From NCBI GenBank assembly GCA_913050205.1, contig CAJXAU010000001.1:1-30351 (forward strand): 30,351 nucleotides of DNA, given 5' to 3'. Each line of letters begins with the position of its first letter. Within the stretch, counting starts at the first letter, position 1. Below, one piece after another: positions 21,923 through 29,788 of the stretch. A program made the translations under genes and the position numbers. The notes under the pieces are model-generated. The model had not been told where the DNA came from. It made no database searches and saw nothing but the letters and a program-made list of their open reading frames with translations. The DNA comes from an uncultured Verrucomicrobiota bacterium (GTDB taxonomy: Bacteria > Verrucomicrobiota > Verrucomicrobiia > Limisphaerales > UBA1096).

Positions 21923-24886
21923 TTACTCCTTGGTTAAAACTTCGTCGAGATTGAGAATGGCACTGGCCACGGTCGTCCACGCGGCGTGCTGGGCCATGTC
22001 GACCGATTCGTCGCGCTTGGCCTCGCCAAATTTGAGTAGTTCCTCCGCCCGTTTTTTGTCGGCGGTGAACTCTTTGAGCTGGCTGTCGTAAAGATCGCGG
22101 AACACGCGTTTGCGCAGGTCGTCGGCAGGACGCGAGGTCGTCAACAGGAAGGCGTAGTCGAGCTGCGAATCAAAGTCCGGCCCGCCCTGCTGCAGCACGC
22201 GCTGCGCGAACACCCTCGCGGCCTCGACAAACTGCACGTCGTTCATCGTCACCAACGCCTGCATTGGCGTGTTGGTGCGAGGCCGCTGGATCACGCACTT
22301 CTCACGAGTCGGCGCATCAAACGCCACCATGTTCGGCATCGGCGCAGAGCGTTTCCAGTAGGTGTACATCGAGCGACGGTACAGTTTCTGGTCGTTGTCG
22401 CGCTTGTAAAAAAGCCCACCGTTGAGTGCGACCTCGTTCCAGATGCGCGGCGGCTGATACGGCTTCACGCTTGGCCCACCGATCTGGCCGTTTAGAATGC
22501 CGCTCACCGAAAGGGCGTTGTCGCGGATGAACTCTCCCTGCAACCGAAAACGCGGCGCGCGGGAGAGGTAAATATTCTGAGGATCTTGCTCCAGTTTTTC
22601 ACGAGTCGCAGCGGACACCTGGCGGTACGTGGCCGACATGAGCATCTGCTTGAGGATGCGTTTCACATTCCAGCCGCTGTCGGCAAAGTCGCGCGACAAA
22701 TAATCCAATAGACCCGGGTGGCTTGGCAGCGCGCCGCGTGTACCAAAGTCGGCCACCGTGCTAACCAGTCCGGAGCCGAACAGCATGGCCCAGTAACGAT
22801 TCACTGCCACGCGGGATGTCAGCGGGTGGTCGTCGTCGGTGAGCCACTTGGCCAAGCTCAACCGTTTTTGCGGAGCGTCCTTGGGAAGGGACGGCAACAC
22901 CTTGGGCACGTTCGGGAAAATCTCCTGATCCTTGATCGGCGAGGCGTAGTGACCACGGTTAAGCACGTAGGTTTTGCGCGGCTTGGCCAAGTCGCCCATC
23001 GTCATCACAGTGACGATGCCGTTGTTGTAGTCGTTGACCGATTTCTCGGCCGCCTTGATTTTTTCGTCCAACTGCTTGGCCAAGGGCCAGACGGACTTTT
23101 CATAATACTCCCGCAGCTTGGCCACGTGCTCTTCGCTCAAGACGTCCTGGCCAAGGTTCGCCAACACCTCCTGTGGCAGACTCGACCCGCCGAGTTTGAA
23201 ATACATTCCTCCCTGACCACCATTGTTGACGATCTTGATCAGCAGATGATTGTCGCCCTTGGCCAGATTCAACTCCGCCTTTTCCTGATCGGCGGCCGGC
23301 CCGCGGTTGGCATTGTTTGCCAGGATTTGTTTGCCGTTGAGGAAAACCTTGATGCCGTCGTCGCTGCCCAGAGACACACCCACCTTCTGGGCGTTCGGCG
23401 ACTTCACCGTGCGATAAAAATAGGACGCACTCTTCTCAGGCAAACCGATGGTGTGCACCTTGCCATCCTCATACTTGCGGGCCTCCCACTTTTTGCCGCC
23501 GTATTCCTTTTTCAAATCAACCCCTTTTTCCGGGCCAAAATCCTTGTTGAACGCCTCGTTGCTGTCCTTCGCGCCAAAACTGCCGAGGAATTGCCAACCG
23601 CCGAGTTCCGGCGGGTGCGGCACTTCGTCCACGCGATTGTCAGCGATCCATTCGTCCATCTCCTTCAACGTCGGCTTGGCCTTGGCCCGCTCCGCCTTGG
23701 CCAGTTCCACCGCCGCACGGCGGTTCTCCAGTTCCCGGTTTTGCATCATGGTCGGCACCTTGATCATCGGCGCAGAATTTCCGTTGCGCGTCTGCATTCC
23801 CTTGTCCGAGTTAATGTTGAAGTAGGCGTAAAACTGATAGTACTCCTTCTGCGAAATGGGATCGTACTTGTGGTCGTGGCACTGCGCGCATTCCATCGTC
23901 AAACCAAGCCAGACGTTGGAGGTCGTTTTGACCCGATCGACGTTATATTCCACCCGGTACTCTTCGGCGATCGCCCCGCCCTCGTCGGTCGTGCCGTGGT
24001 TGCGATTAAACCCGGAGGCCACTTTTTGCGCGAGCGTGGCATTCTCCAGTTGATCGCCGGCCAACTGCTCGATGGTAAACTCGTCGAATCGTTTGTTGTC
24101 GTTGTAGGCGTCGATCGTCCAGTCGCGCCATGGCCACATGAAACGCACACCGTCATCATGATACACACTCGAGTCGCCGTATCGTGCAGCATCCATCCAC
24201 GCCAACGCCATCCGCTCTCCGTACCGTTCACTGGCCAGCAATGAATCGACCAGTTTTTCGTAGGCGTTCGGGTCGGTATCGTTCACGAACCGCTCCACCT
24301 CCTCCGGTGACGGCGGCAGGCCGGTCAGGTCAAAGCACACCCGACGAATCAACGTGCGACGATCCGCCTCCTTCGACGGCTTCAATCCCTGCTGCTCCAT
24401 CTTCGCGAGCGTGTAAAAATCGATCGAGTTCTTCGGCCAAGCCTTCTTCTGCACCTTGGGCAGGTTGGGCGTCTTCGGAGTCACGAATGCCCAGTGATCC
24501 TCCCATGCCGCACCCTGTGTGATCCATCGCTCAATTAGTGCAATCTCCTCAGCGGACATCTCCAGTTTGCTCTCCGGCGGAGGCATCAAGTCGTCCTTAT
24601 CGTGGGCCGTAATACGCTGGAAAAGCAGACTCTCTTTCGGTTTGCCGGGAGCGACAATCCGATCCTCGCCCTCTCCGCTGAATAACCCATCGCGTGTGTC
24701 CAGTCGCAGGTCGGCCTTGCGATGTTCCTCGTCCGGCCCGTGACACTGCACACAGTAGTGGGACAACACCGGGCGCACATCGATACCGAATCGCACCTCT
24801 CCCGGCTGGGCTGCCTGCGCTTGGCCAAGCGCAATCACTGCGGCCAAAGGCATCAGCAAACTAATCCGTTGGATAAAAAACATCAT
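21923..24886 (-). CDS. PSCyt1/DUF1549/DUF1553 secreted cytochrome-like protein
   Basis: About 987 aa from ATG 24886 (a TTG six bases earlier and an ATG three bases later are alternatives). A signal peptide ends near A-Q-A. Domain order: PSCyt1 with haem motif C-V-Q-C-H (about 45-49); DUF1549 (from about 155) with D-L-T-G-L-P-P and a second C-x-x-C-H (C-A-Q-C-H) followed by D-H-K-Y-D-P-I; an inserted Ala/Lys-rich helix and a beta-rich segment with D-D-G-I-K-V-F-L-N-G that looks like a PA14/carbohydrate-binding module; then DUF1553 with N-R-Y-W-A-M-L-F-G-S-G-L-V and R-x-N-T-P-M-Q-A-L-V-T-M-N-D. Co-transcribed with DUF1501. The family is large and uncharacterised. Four palindromes, one coding the signal-peptide end. 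Confidence 0.92.
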   Translation of the reverse strand: MMFFIQRISLLMPLAAVIALGQAQAAQPGEVRFGIDVRPVLSHYCVQCHGPDEEHRKADLRLDTRDGLFSGEGEDRIVAPGKPKESLLFQRITAHDKDDLMPPPESKLEMSAEEIALIERWITQGAAWEDHWAFVTPKTPNLPKVQKKAWPKNSIDFYTLAKMEQQGLKPSKEADRRTLIRRVCFDLTGLPPSPEEVERFVNDTDPNAYEKLVDSLLASERYGERMALAWMDAARYGDSSVYHDDGVRFMWPWRDWTIDAYNDNKRFDEFTIEQLAGDQLENATLAQKVASGFNRNHGTTDEGGAIAEEYRVEYNVDRVKTTSNVWLGLTMECAQCHDHKYDPISQKEYYQFYAYFNINSDKGMQTRNGNSAPMIKVPTMMQNRELENRRAAVELAKAERAKAKPTLKEMDEWIADNRVDEVPHPPELGGWQFLGSFGAKDSNEAFNKDFGPEKGVDLKKEYGGKKWEARKYEDGKVHTIGLPEKSASYFYRTVKSPNAQKVGVSLGSDDGIKVFLNGKQILANNANRGPAADQEKAELNLAKGDNHLLIKIVNNGGQGGMYFKLGGSSLPQEVLANLGQDVLSEEHVAKLREYYEKSVWPLAKQLDEKIKAAEKSVNDYNNGIVTVMTMGDLAKPRKTYVLNRGHYASPIKDQEIFPNVPKVLPSLPKDAPQKRLSLAKWLTDDDHPLTSRVAVNRYWAMLFGSGLVSTVADFGTRGALPSHPGLLDYLSRDFADSGWNVKRILKQMLMSATYRQVSAATREKLEQDPQNIYLSRAPRFRLQGEFIRDNALSVSGILNGQIGGPSVKPYQPPRIWNEVALNGGLFYKRDNDQKLYRRSMYTYWKRSAPMPNMVAFDAPTREKCVIQRPRTNTPMQALVTMNDVQFVEAARVFAQRVLQQGGPDFDSQLDYAFLLTTSRPADDLRKRVFRDLYDSQLKEFTADKKRAEELLKFGEAKRDESVDMAQHAAWTTVASAILNLDEVLTKE
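24816..24833 (-). repeat. 18-bp perfect palindrome in a signal-peptide coding region
   Basis: tgcgcttggccaagcgca is the longest perfect dyad seen. It codes A-L-G-Q-A at the end of the signal peptide of the PSCyt1/DUF1549 protein. The stretch 24887-25005 upstream of that gene (119 bp) is non-coding; it holds only a short inverted repeat ggtca-tgt-tgacc and no clear promoter. Confidence 0.85.
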
Positions 24887-25005
24887 GGACAAAAAAGCTC
24901 AAAAACTCCCTAAGCGAAAAATCTGGCGAAAAAATGCCTGCAAGAACACACAAAATCAAGGTCATGTTGACCCGAATCGGAGTAATTTTATTCGATCATT
25001 CCACT

Positions 25006-27603
25006 TTATTTGGTGCGAAATGCCCGGCTATCGATTAGGGAGAAAAACAGGTCTCCGAATTGGTTTTTTTCTAGCTCGTTTTCTCGGACTAACTGGGCGA
25101 TTTCCCTTCGCTCCACATAGCTCAAGGGCCGGCCTGTGGCATACACCAACAGCTTCTCTGCAAGGCACTTGGAAAAGTCATCGATGTTGCCCACAACCCA
25201 TTTTTTAAGGTCGAGGATACCGTTTATTTTTGTCCCGTCCGGGAGCATCCCGGATGGGTTGATCTCGCTCCCCTGTTCCATCACCCGCTGACCTTTTTCG
25301 TTCTTTTTGAAAACCGGATAGTGTTCCCGCCAGCGGCCCACTGGATCGAAATTCTCAAGCGCCAAACCGATCGGGTCGATTTTTTTGTGACATACATTGC
25401 AGCTGGCATCCGCGGTGTGGGCCTTGAGTTGCTCCCGAATCGTGTTTGCCCCAGTCGTGTCAGGCGTGATCGCCGGGACCGAATCCGGTGGTGGCGGTGG
25501 CGGGTTGCCCAAAATATTTTCCAGCACCCAGACTCCACGCACCACAGGCTGGGTGTGAACCCCGTTGGCAGTGGCTGCCAGCACGGCCGCTTGGCCAAGC
25601 AGCCCCCCATGCCGGCCGCCGCGCTGCAAGGCAACCCGCTGCAACGCGTCGGTGTCCTTCAGGCCTTCGTCGATCCCATAAATTTTCTTGGCGATGGCAG
25701 CGGTAGTGATGGTGAAGTCGGGATCGATAAAATCAGTCATCGGCCGATTCTCCCTGAGCATGGTCTCGAAGAAACGCTCTGACTCGCGCCGGGCCAACTG
25801 CAGTTCCGCTTGGCCAAGCGCAAGGCGCGCATCCGGCATGAGGTGTTCGAGCCTGCGCGTGTCGAGCCACTGCCCCACGAAATGCTCCACAAACGCTGCG
25901 GACGATTTGGCCCGAAGCAGCCGCTTGGCCTGCTGCCGTAGTTCATCATCACGCAACAACGCCCCGGAGCTCGCACTGGCCAACAGTTCGGCATCCGGCG
26001 GGGCGCTCGTCAAAAAATAGGCCAGACGGCTCGCGAGATCGTGTGCGTCTAGTTCGCCCGGCTCGAGAGCACGGTATAGAAATTGCGGTGAGATGAGCAT
26101 CGTGCGGATGGCCAGATGAACTCCCTCGTTAAACGTGTGGCCTTGGCCAAGGTGTTCGCGCATTAGTTGCCAGTAGGCATCGACGTCCCGGTTGGTCGGC
26201 GGCTTGCGATTCACCCGCGAAAGTAACTGGCGCAATACATCCCGGGCGTGGGCCTCCTCACTACGGTCGCCACGGTCACCGATCAGTTTGGCCTGCAGTT
26301 CCCGGCGGCGTTTTTCCGCGGGACTCTCGATGACCCTGAGCGGGCCTTCGATGATGGTGCGATGAATGTCGAGTCCCGGCCCGTCCTCAAAGTGCTCGTA
26401 CGAGATCGTGTCGATATAGAGCACCGGATCCTTGAGCATTTCTTTGATGAGTTTTTCCGTGTCGGGGTGATCCATCGTCGCTCTGGACAGGTCGAGATCT
26501 TCACGGGCCAAATGCTTTTTGATGCGCCGCCAGCCGATGCCTCCGCGAATCGGGTTACCGAGTTTCACCTGTTGCCACGCAGCGAGCAGGCGCGGCTTGG
26601 CCTTGAACTTTGCGCGAAGCATCTGCTCGTAGGCCGGCTTGTCACCGCGGTCGCCGTCCAGCGGCGCATTTGCGAAGTAAAAAACAATCGTGTCGCCCTT
26701 GTGCAGTTCGGCCACAAATTCAAACTCGGCCGGTGATTGTCGAGACACCTCGACTGCATGAAGCAGACGCAGACTCGGGACTTTTACATCATCGCTTTGC
26801 GACACCGGCTTGGCCCGGAGTTCAAGTCTCATTGGCTGGTCGTGCTCCGGTTTAAACGCAGAGAGGCTCATCCTCACCCGGTACGTGCCGGAGGTGTGCA
26901 CTTCGAATTTGCTTGGCCAAGTGCAGCTGCGCATCACCGGGTCGTGCTTGGTCACCAGTCGCATGGCGCCGCCACGGATGCTGCTCGCAGAGTAACTGAT
27001 CGCCATGTCTTCCGGCTCGACCACCACGGTCTCGCGCTTGGCCAAGCGCCGGTTTGGCAGAATAATCCGGTCGGCCACATCCGCCGCAGCGAGGGTGTAG
27101 GCCTCCAGTAGCGGAGGAGACAGGATGAGTGATTCGCCGATGTTATCGAATCCGTGCCGCTCAACATCTGGCGGAAAACTGTCCGGCAATTCGAACCCGA
27201 TGCCGAAAATTGAGCGGATGCTGTTTCGATACTCTGCGCGGTTGAGCCTGCGCGCCACCGTACCGCCCACCGGGGAGTGTCGTGTCAATTGCGTGTCCAG
27301 CCAGGCAACAAACGACTCACGCTCCACGCCGAACGGTTGCCGTTTTTTTGCGGGCGGCATTTCCCCGGCGGCAAGCACGTTCATGACACGCTCCCAATGG
27401 TTGCGGACAGTCGCGCGGCTCCAGTCAATCTCGGAAGCCTCGAGCACCACACCACCCTTGCCAGTGTCGGTGTCGTGACAGTCGAGACAGTACGCGTTGA
27501 GAAATTCCGCCGGGGCTCGGGGTATAGGTTCAGCACCCTGCGCCGTGCCAAAAAGAGCGCAACCGAAGAGGACAAACAGCAACCGAAAACCACCGCCGAT
27601 CAT
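25006..27603 (-). CDS. DUF1587/1592/1588/1585 secreted cytochrome-like protein
   Basis: 865 aa. A signal peptide (to about residue 24, A-Q-G-A) precedes a cytochrome-like start with haem motif C-L-D-C-H (about 39-43), then DUF1587 (R-L-N-R-A-E-Y-R-N-S-I-R), a carbohydrate-binding-like beta region, DUF1592 (Y-F-L-T-S-A-P-P-D-A-E-L), DUF1588 (H-T-Q-P-V-x-R-G-V-W-V-L-E) and, near the end, C-N-V-C-H-K-K-I-D-P-I-G-L-A-L-E-N-F-D-P and DUF1585. This order is standard for PVC 'planctomycete cytochrome' proteins. It lies 5 bp after the DUF1552 gene, its usual partner. Function unknown; possibly extracellular redox or polymer attack. Five palindromes lie within it, coding LAK once, LGQ three times and WPS once. 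Confidence 0.92.
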   Translation of the reverse strand: MIGGGFRLLFVLFGCALFGTAQGAEPIPRAPAEFLNAYCLDCHDTDTGKGGVVLEASEIDWSRATVRNHWERVMNVLAAGEMPPAKKRQPFGVERESFVAWLDTQLTRHSPVGGTVARRLNRAEYRNSIRSIFGIGFELPDSFPPDVERHGFDNIGESLILSPPLLEAYTLAAADVADRIILPNRRLAKRETVVVEPEDMAISYSASSIRGGAMRLVTKHDPVMRSCTWPSKFEVHTSGTYRVRMSLSAFKPEHDQPMRLELRAKPVSQSDDVKVPSLRLLHAVEVSRQSPAEFEFVAELHKGDTIVFYFANAPLDGDRGDKPAYEQMLRAKFKAKPRLLAAWQQVKLGNPIRGGIGWRRIKKHLAREDLDLSRATMDHPDTEKLIKEMLKDPVLYIDTISYEHFEDGPGLDIHRTIIEGPLRVIESPAEKRRRELQAKLIGDRGDRSEEAHARDVLRQLLSRVNRKPPTNRDVDAYWQLMREHLGQGHTFNEGVHLAIRTMLISPQFLYRALEPGELDAHDLASRLAYFLTSAPPDAELLASASSGALLRDDELRQQAKRLLRAKSSAAFVEHFVGQWLDTRRLEHLMPDARLALGQAELQLARRESERFFETMLRENRPMTDFIDPDFTITTAAIAKKIYGIDEGLKDTDALQRVALQRGGRHGGLLGQAAVLAATANGVHTQPVVRGVWVLENILGNPPPPPPDSVPAITPDTTGANTIREQLKAHTADASCNVCHKKIDPIGLALENFDPVGRWREHYPVFKKNEKGQRVMEQGSEINPSGMLPDGTKINGILDLKKWVVGNIDDFSKCLAEKLLVYATGRPLSYVERREIAQLVRENELEKNQFGDLFFSLIDSRAFRTK

Positions 27604-27608
27604 GGCGA

Positions 27609-28865
27609 CTAGGAAAACAGTTCGTTGAGGTTGCGCTTGGCGTTGGAGAATCGATCCACCTCCATACCCATTTGCTGCATTAGCGTGATGTACAGGTCGC
27701 CCAGCAACGGCGCGCCATCCGCCTTGGGGTCAATCGCAACGTGGCTACCGTGCCGGAAACCGCCACCCGCCACCACGGTTGGCAGGTCATTGTTCGTGTG
27801 GTCGCTCGCGTTGCCCATGCCGGTGCCCATCATCACGATCGTGCTATCCAGCAACGGGCGCCCCTCGGCATCGGTCTTGGCCTTGAGTTGCGAAATGAAA
27901 TTCTCGAGACATTTCATATGCTCCACCTCCACGCGAACGAGATCCTGAATTTTCTCCCCGTCATTTCCGTGGTGCGACAGCGCATGGTAACCAGCCTGTA
28001 ACGTCTCGCCACCGATCGTGAACACCTGCCCCAGCCCGGCGAGGAACATCGTCATCACTCGTGTCGAATCCGTCTCCAGCGCCAATGCCATCAAGTCGTA
28101 CATCAACTGCTCCGCCTCTATCATCAGGTTCGGCGCGATCGGGTCGTAGCCCGGCAGTTTGTAGTCCGTCTTGGGCAGCGGCAGGTCAATCCCGTTCAAC
28201 TGGCGGGTCATCCGTTTTTCCACCTCGCGTACGGAGCCGAAATACTCGTCCAACTTGTGTCGATCACGGGCAGACACCCTGCCCTGCAGTCGCTTGGCTT
28301 CGTTCCGAACAAGGTCCAGCGAACTTCGCCCGCTTTTGAGCAGGTACTCCGTGTGCGCCCGATCTGCCGCCGAGGCGAACAGTTTATTATAAAAAACAGA
28401 CGGCCGCTGGATCATCGGCAGTGCCACCCCGTCATGATTGTAACTCATGAACCGGCTCGCTTGGCCTGCCGTGAGTTGGATCGACTCGAATCGAGTCGCT
28501 TGGCCAAGCGCACGCGCAACAATCTGGTCCAGAGACACCTTGCCAACCTTTTGGCCGCAAAGGTAGTTCGCCCACTCGCCATGGCCATGCTTGGCCCGGT
28601 GGTCGAGTCCGGAGAAAATCGTGAAATCACCGCGATGGCCGGCCAAGGGCTGAAGCGTCTGCGACATCGTGTAGCCGCGCCCGGTTTCCTTCGGGTAGAT
28701 GGCTTCCTGATGAAAACCGAGATAACCGCCCACGCAAACCAAGCGCTTGGCCTTGGCCCCACCAGACGCAGCACCCAGCACAGGCACCGACTCCAGCATC
28801 GGAAGCGCCAGCGACACTCCGGTTGCCTTCAGGAAACGACGTCGATCAGTCTTGTTCTCCAGCAT
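27609..28865 (-). CDS. DUF1552 secreted protein (Tat substrate)
   Basis: 418 aa from ATG 28865; the frame opens at a TTG (28871), but the AAGGAG ribosome site is spaced correctly only for the ATG. The Tat signal D-R-R-R-F-L-K-A-T-G is followed by a hydrophobic stretch. DUF1552 body: F-S-G-L-D-H-R, H-G-E-W-A-N, D-S-T-R-V-M-T-M-F-L-A, Y-H-A-L-S-H-H, M-G-T-G-M-G-N-A-S-D-H-T-N-N-D-L-P. Partner gene of the DUF1592 protein that starts 5 bp downstream. Function unknown; distantly like the alkaline-phosphatase-type DUF1501 fold. One palindrome codes A-L-G-Q-A. Confidence 0.9.
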   Translation of the reverse strand: MLENKTDRRRFLKATGVSLALPMLESVPVLGAASGGAKAKRLVCVGGYLGFHQEAIYPKETGRGYTMSQTLQPLAGHRGDFTIFSGLDHRAKHGHGEWANYLCGQKVGKVSLDQIVARALGQATRFESIQLTAGQASRFMSYNHDGVALPMIQRPSVFYNKLFASAADRAHTEYLLKSGRSSLDLVRNEAKRLQGRVSARDRHKLDEYFGSVREVEKRMTRQLNGIDLPLPKTDYKLPGYDPIAPNLMIEAEQLMYDLMALALETDSTRVMTMFLAGLGQVFTIGGETLQAGYHALSHHGNDGEKIQDLVRVEVEHMKCLENFISQLKAKTDAEGRPLLDSTIVMMGTGMGNASDHTNNDLPTVVAGGGFRHGSHVAIDPKADGAPLLGDLYITLMQQMGMEVDRFSNAKRNLNELFS

Positions 28866-28888
28866 ACGCAAACTCCTTGGTCGCGCGG

Positions 28889-28917
28889 ATCATCCCCCTC
28901 CCGGCCGGTAACGTCAA
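28889..28917 (-). promoter_or_regulatory. Sigma70-like promoter of the DUF1552-DUF1592 gene pair
   Basis: -35 TTGACG (28912-28917), 17-bp spacer, -10 GATGAT (28889-28894) in the 59-bp gap before the DUF1552 gene. The predicted leader is only about 17 nt and contains the AAGGAG (28873-28878). Found by eye. Confidence 0.5.
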
Positions 28918-28924
28918 ACCGCGA

Positions 28925-29635
28925 TTACTCATTTTCAACCCCAAACAATCGGTTGAATTCAGCACGAATGTTGTCGTGTAATTCCTGCTCCCAAACGATC
29001 CCGGGAATCTCGATGCGCTTGGATTTCATACGCATGTCATAAGGTGAAATTACGGCTGTGACGTTCAGCTTCCCGACCTCGGAAACCATCAGGAACAACT
29101 CCTCAATCCCGGCGTCGCCAATCGGTATGCAACCGATAGTTGCCGAGCCGCCGTGAATGAAAATATCGAACCCCAAACGATCACGACCATCAGCCTTGCC
29201 CTTGGCCTTGTCGAATGCATTGGGGTAATTCAACTTCATCGACAGGTGAAACTGGCTGTTCGGGTTGAGGTATTCGATCGCGTAAATCCCCTCCGGAATC
29301 TGCCCGTCCCCCTCCCGCAACTTCGGCCCCGGGCCACCACTGAACCCGGTGATCGGGTAACGCTTAATCAATTCCAATTCGCCCGATTTTAGTCGCCCCC
29401 ATACTTCCAGCATTCGCTCCTCCTTTAACCCGAGTAAAACCAGTTCACTCCACTTGCCAGAATCAAATGCGAACGGACGATCGAAACGGATCTCCGTAAC
29501 CGCCTGCTCGACCGACTTAGCTCCCGTCAGTTTCACCCAGACCGGCCGCCAAGCCGATTTACCGAAATAATAAAACGACAGCCCCGCCAACAGCAGGACG
29601 AAAAACCAAGCCGACTTGTTTTTAAACACTGTCAC
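28925..29635 (-). CDS. YafK-type L,D-transpeptidase family protein
   Basis: 236 aa from a GTG. One N-terminal membrane helix (about 9-25), then a YkuD-type domain close to YafK/DpaA: E-E-R-M-L-E-V-W, Y-P-I-T-G-F-S-G-G-P-G-P-K-L-R-E-G-D-G, P-E-G-I-Y, H-L-S-M-K-L-N-Y-P-N-A-F-D and the catalytic block I-H161-G-G-S-A-T-I-G-C169. Relatives either make L,D crosslinks or cut wall-linked proteins from peptidoglycan; the sequence cannot tell which. It faces the envelope, as expected. It lies between two DUF1552-type genes with 153 bp upstream that hold a palindrome (29769-29784) and nothing else recognised. Confidence 0.85.
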   Translation of the reverse strand: MTVFKNKSAWFFVLLLAGLSFYYFGKSAWRPVWVKLTGAKSVEQAVTEIRFDRPFAFDSGKWSELVLLGLKEERMLEVWGRLKSGELELIKRYPITGFSGGPGPKLREGDGQIPEGIYAIEYLNPNSQFHLSMKLNYPNAFDKAKGKADGRDRLGFDIFIHGGSATIGCIPIGDAGIEELFLMVSEVGKLNVTAVISPYDMRMKSKRIEIPGIVWEQELHDNIRAEFNRLFGVENE

Positions 29636-29768
29636 TTCCGCTCATCGATGGATTTCACGCCGCGATACCTCAGAATACGCCGAGAAGCCGAATCCAAATG
29701 CCAGCCTAAGGACGGCTGATACCACTTCCATCTGCAGCGCACCTTGTTCGGCGATCGGTACTTACCAC

Positions 29769-29784
29769 CCGCTTGGCCAAGCGG
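29769..29784. repeat. 16-bp palindrome just after the second DUF1552 gene
   Basis: ccgcttggccaagcgg, a perfect dyad 4 bp beyond the stop codon of the DUF1552 gene, in non-coding DNA. It could fold into a hairpin and act as an RNA 3' end, though no T-run follows. Confidence 0.7.
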
Positions 29785-29788
29785 AGGG

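Larger units (their letters stand above)
253..29783. repeat. Highly iterated palindrome TTGGCCAA / GCTTGGCCAAGC, about 37 copies dispersed through the window
   Basis: Dispersed family, not one continuous element. Start positions of the 8-bp core TTGGCCAA found by eye: 256, 284, 2433, 2526, 2609, 5439, 5452, 5580, 7374, 7998, 9385, 9982, 11297, 11330, 13761, 13860, 13936, 15006, 15603, 16524, 17022, 17034, 18825, 20018, 20156, 20405, 22848, 22983, 23076, 24821, 25591, 25810, 26143, 26913, 27038, 28500, 29773. About 32 of these extend to CTTGGCCAAG and 19 to GCTTGGCCAAGC; the longest perfect dyad is 18 bp (24816-24833). Chance expectation for any 8-mer in 30 kb is near 0.5. No full copies were seen in ftsA, ftsQ, murB, ftsW, mraY, mraZ, the DUF1501 gene or the L,D-transpeptidase gene. 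Many further half-sites (CTTGGCC or GGCCAAG) surround the full copies. Confidence 0.95.

Noticed and set aside
24960..24972. Inverted repeat ggtca-tgt-tgacc
   Set aside because: Arms of only 5 bp with no adjoining promoter or T-run; not enough to call an operator.
253..29783. Palindrome as CRISPR repeat, transposon end or attachment site
   Set aside because: Copies are too short, irregularly spaced and mostly within intact genes; there are no spacers, transposase or target duplications.
29636..29788. Possible small gene upstream of the L,D-transpeptidase
   Set aside because: Overlapping minus-strand frames here are antisense or frame-shifted readings of the DUF1552 gene; nothing coherent apart from the palindrome.
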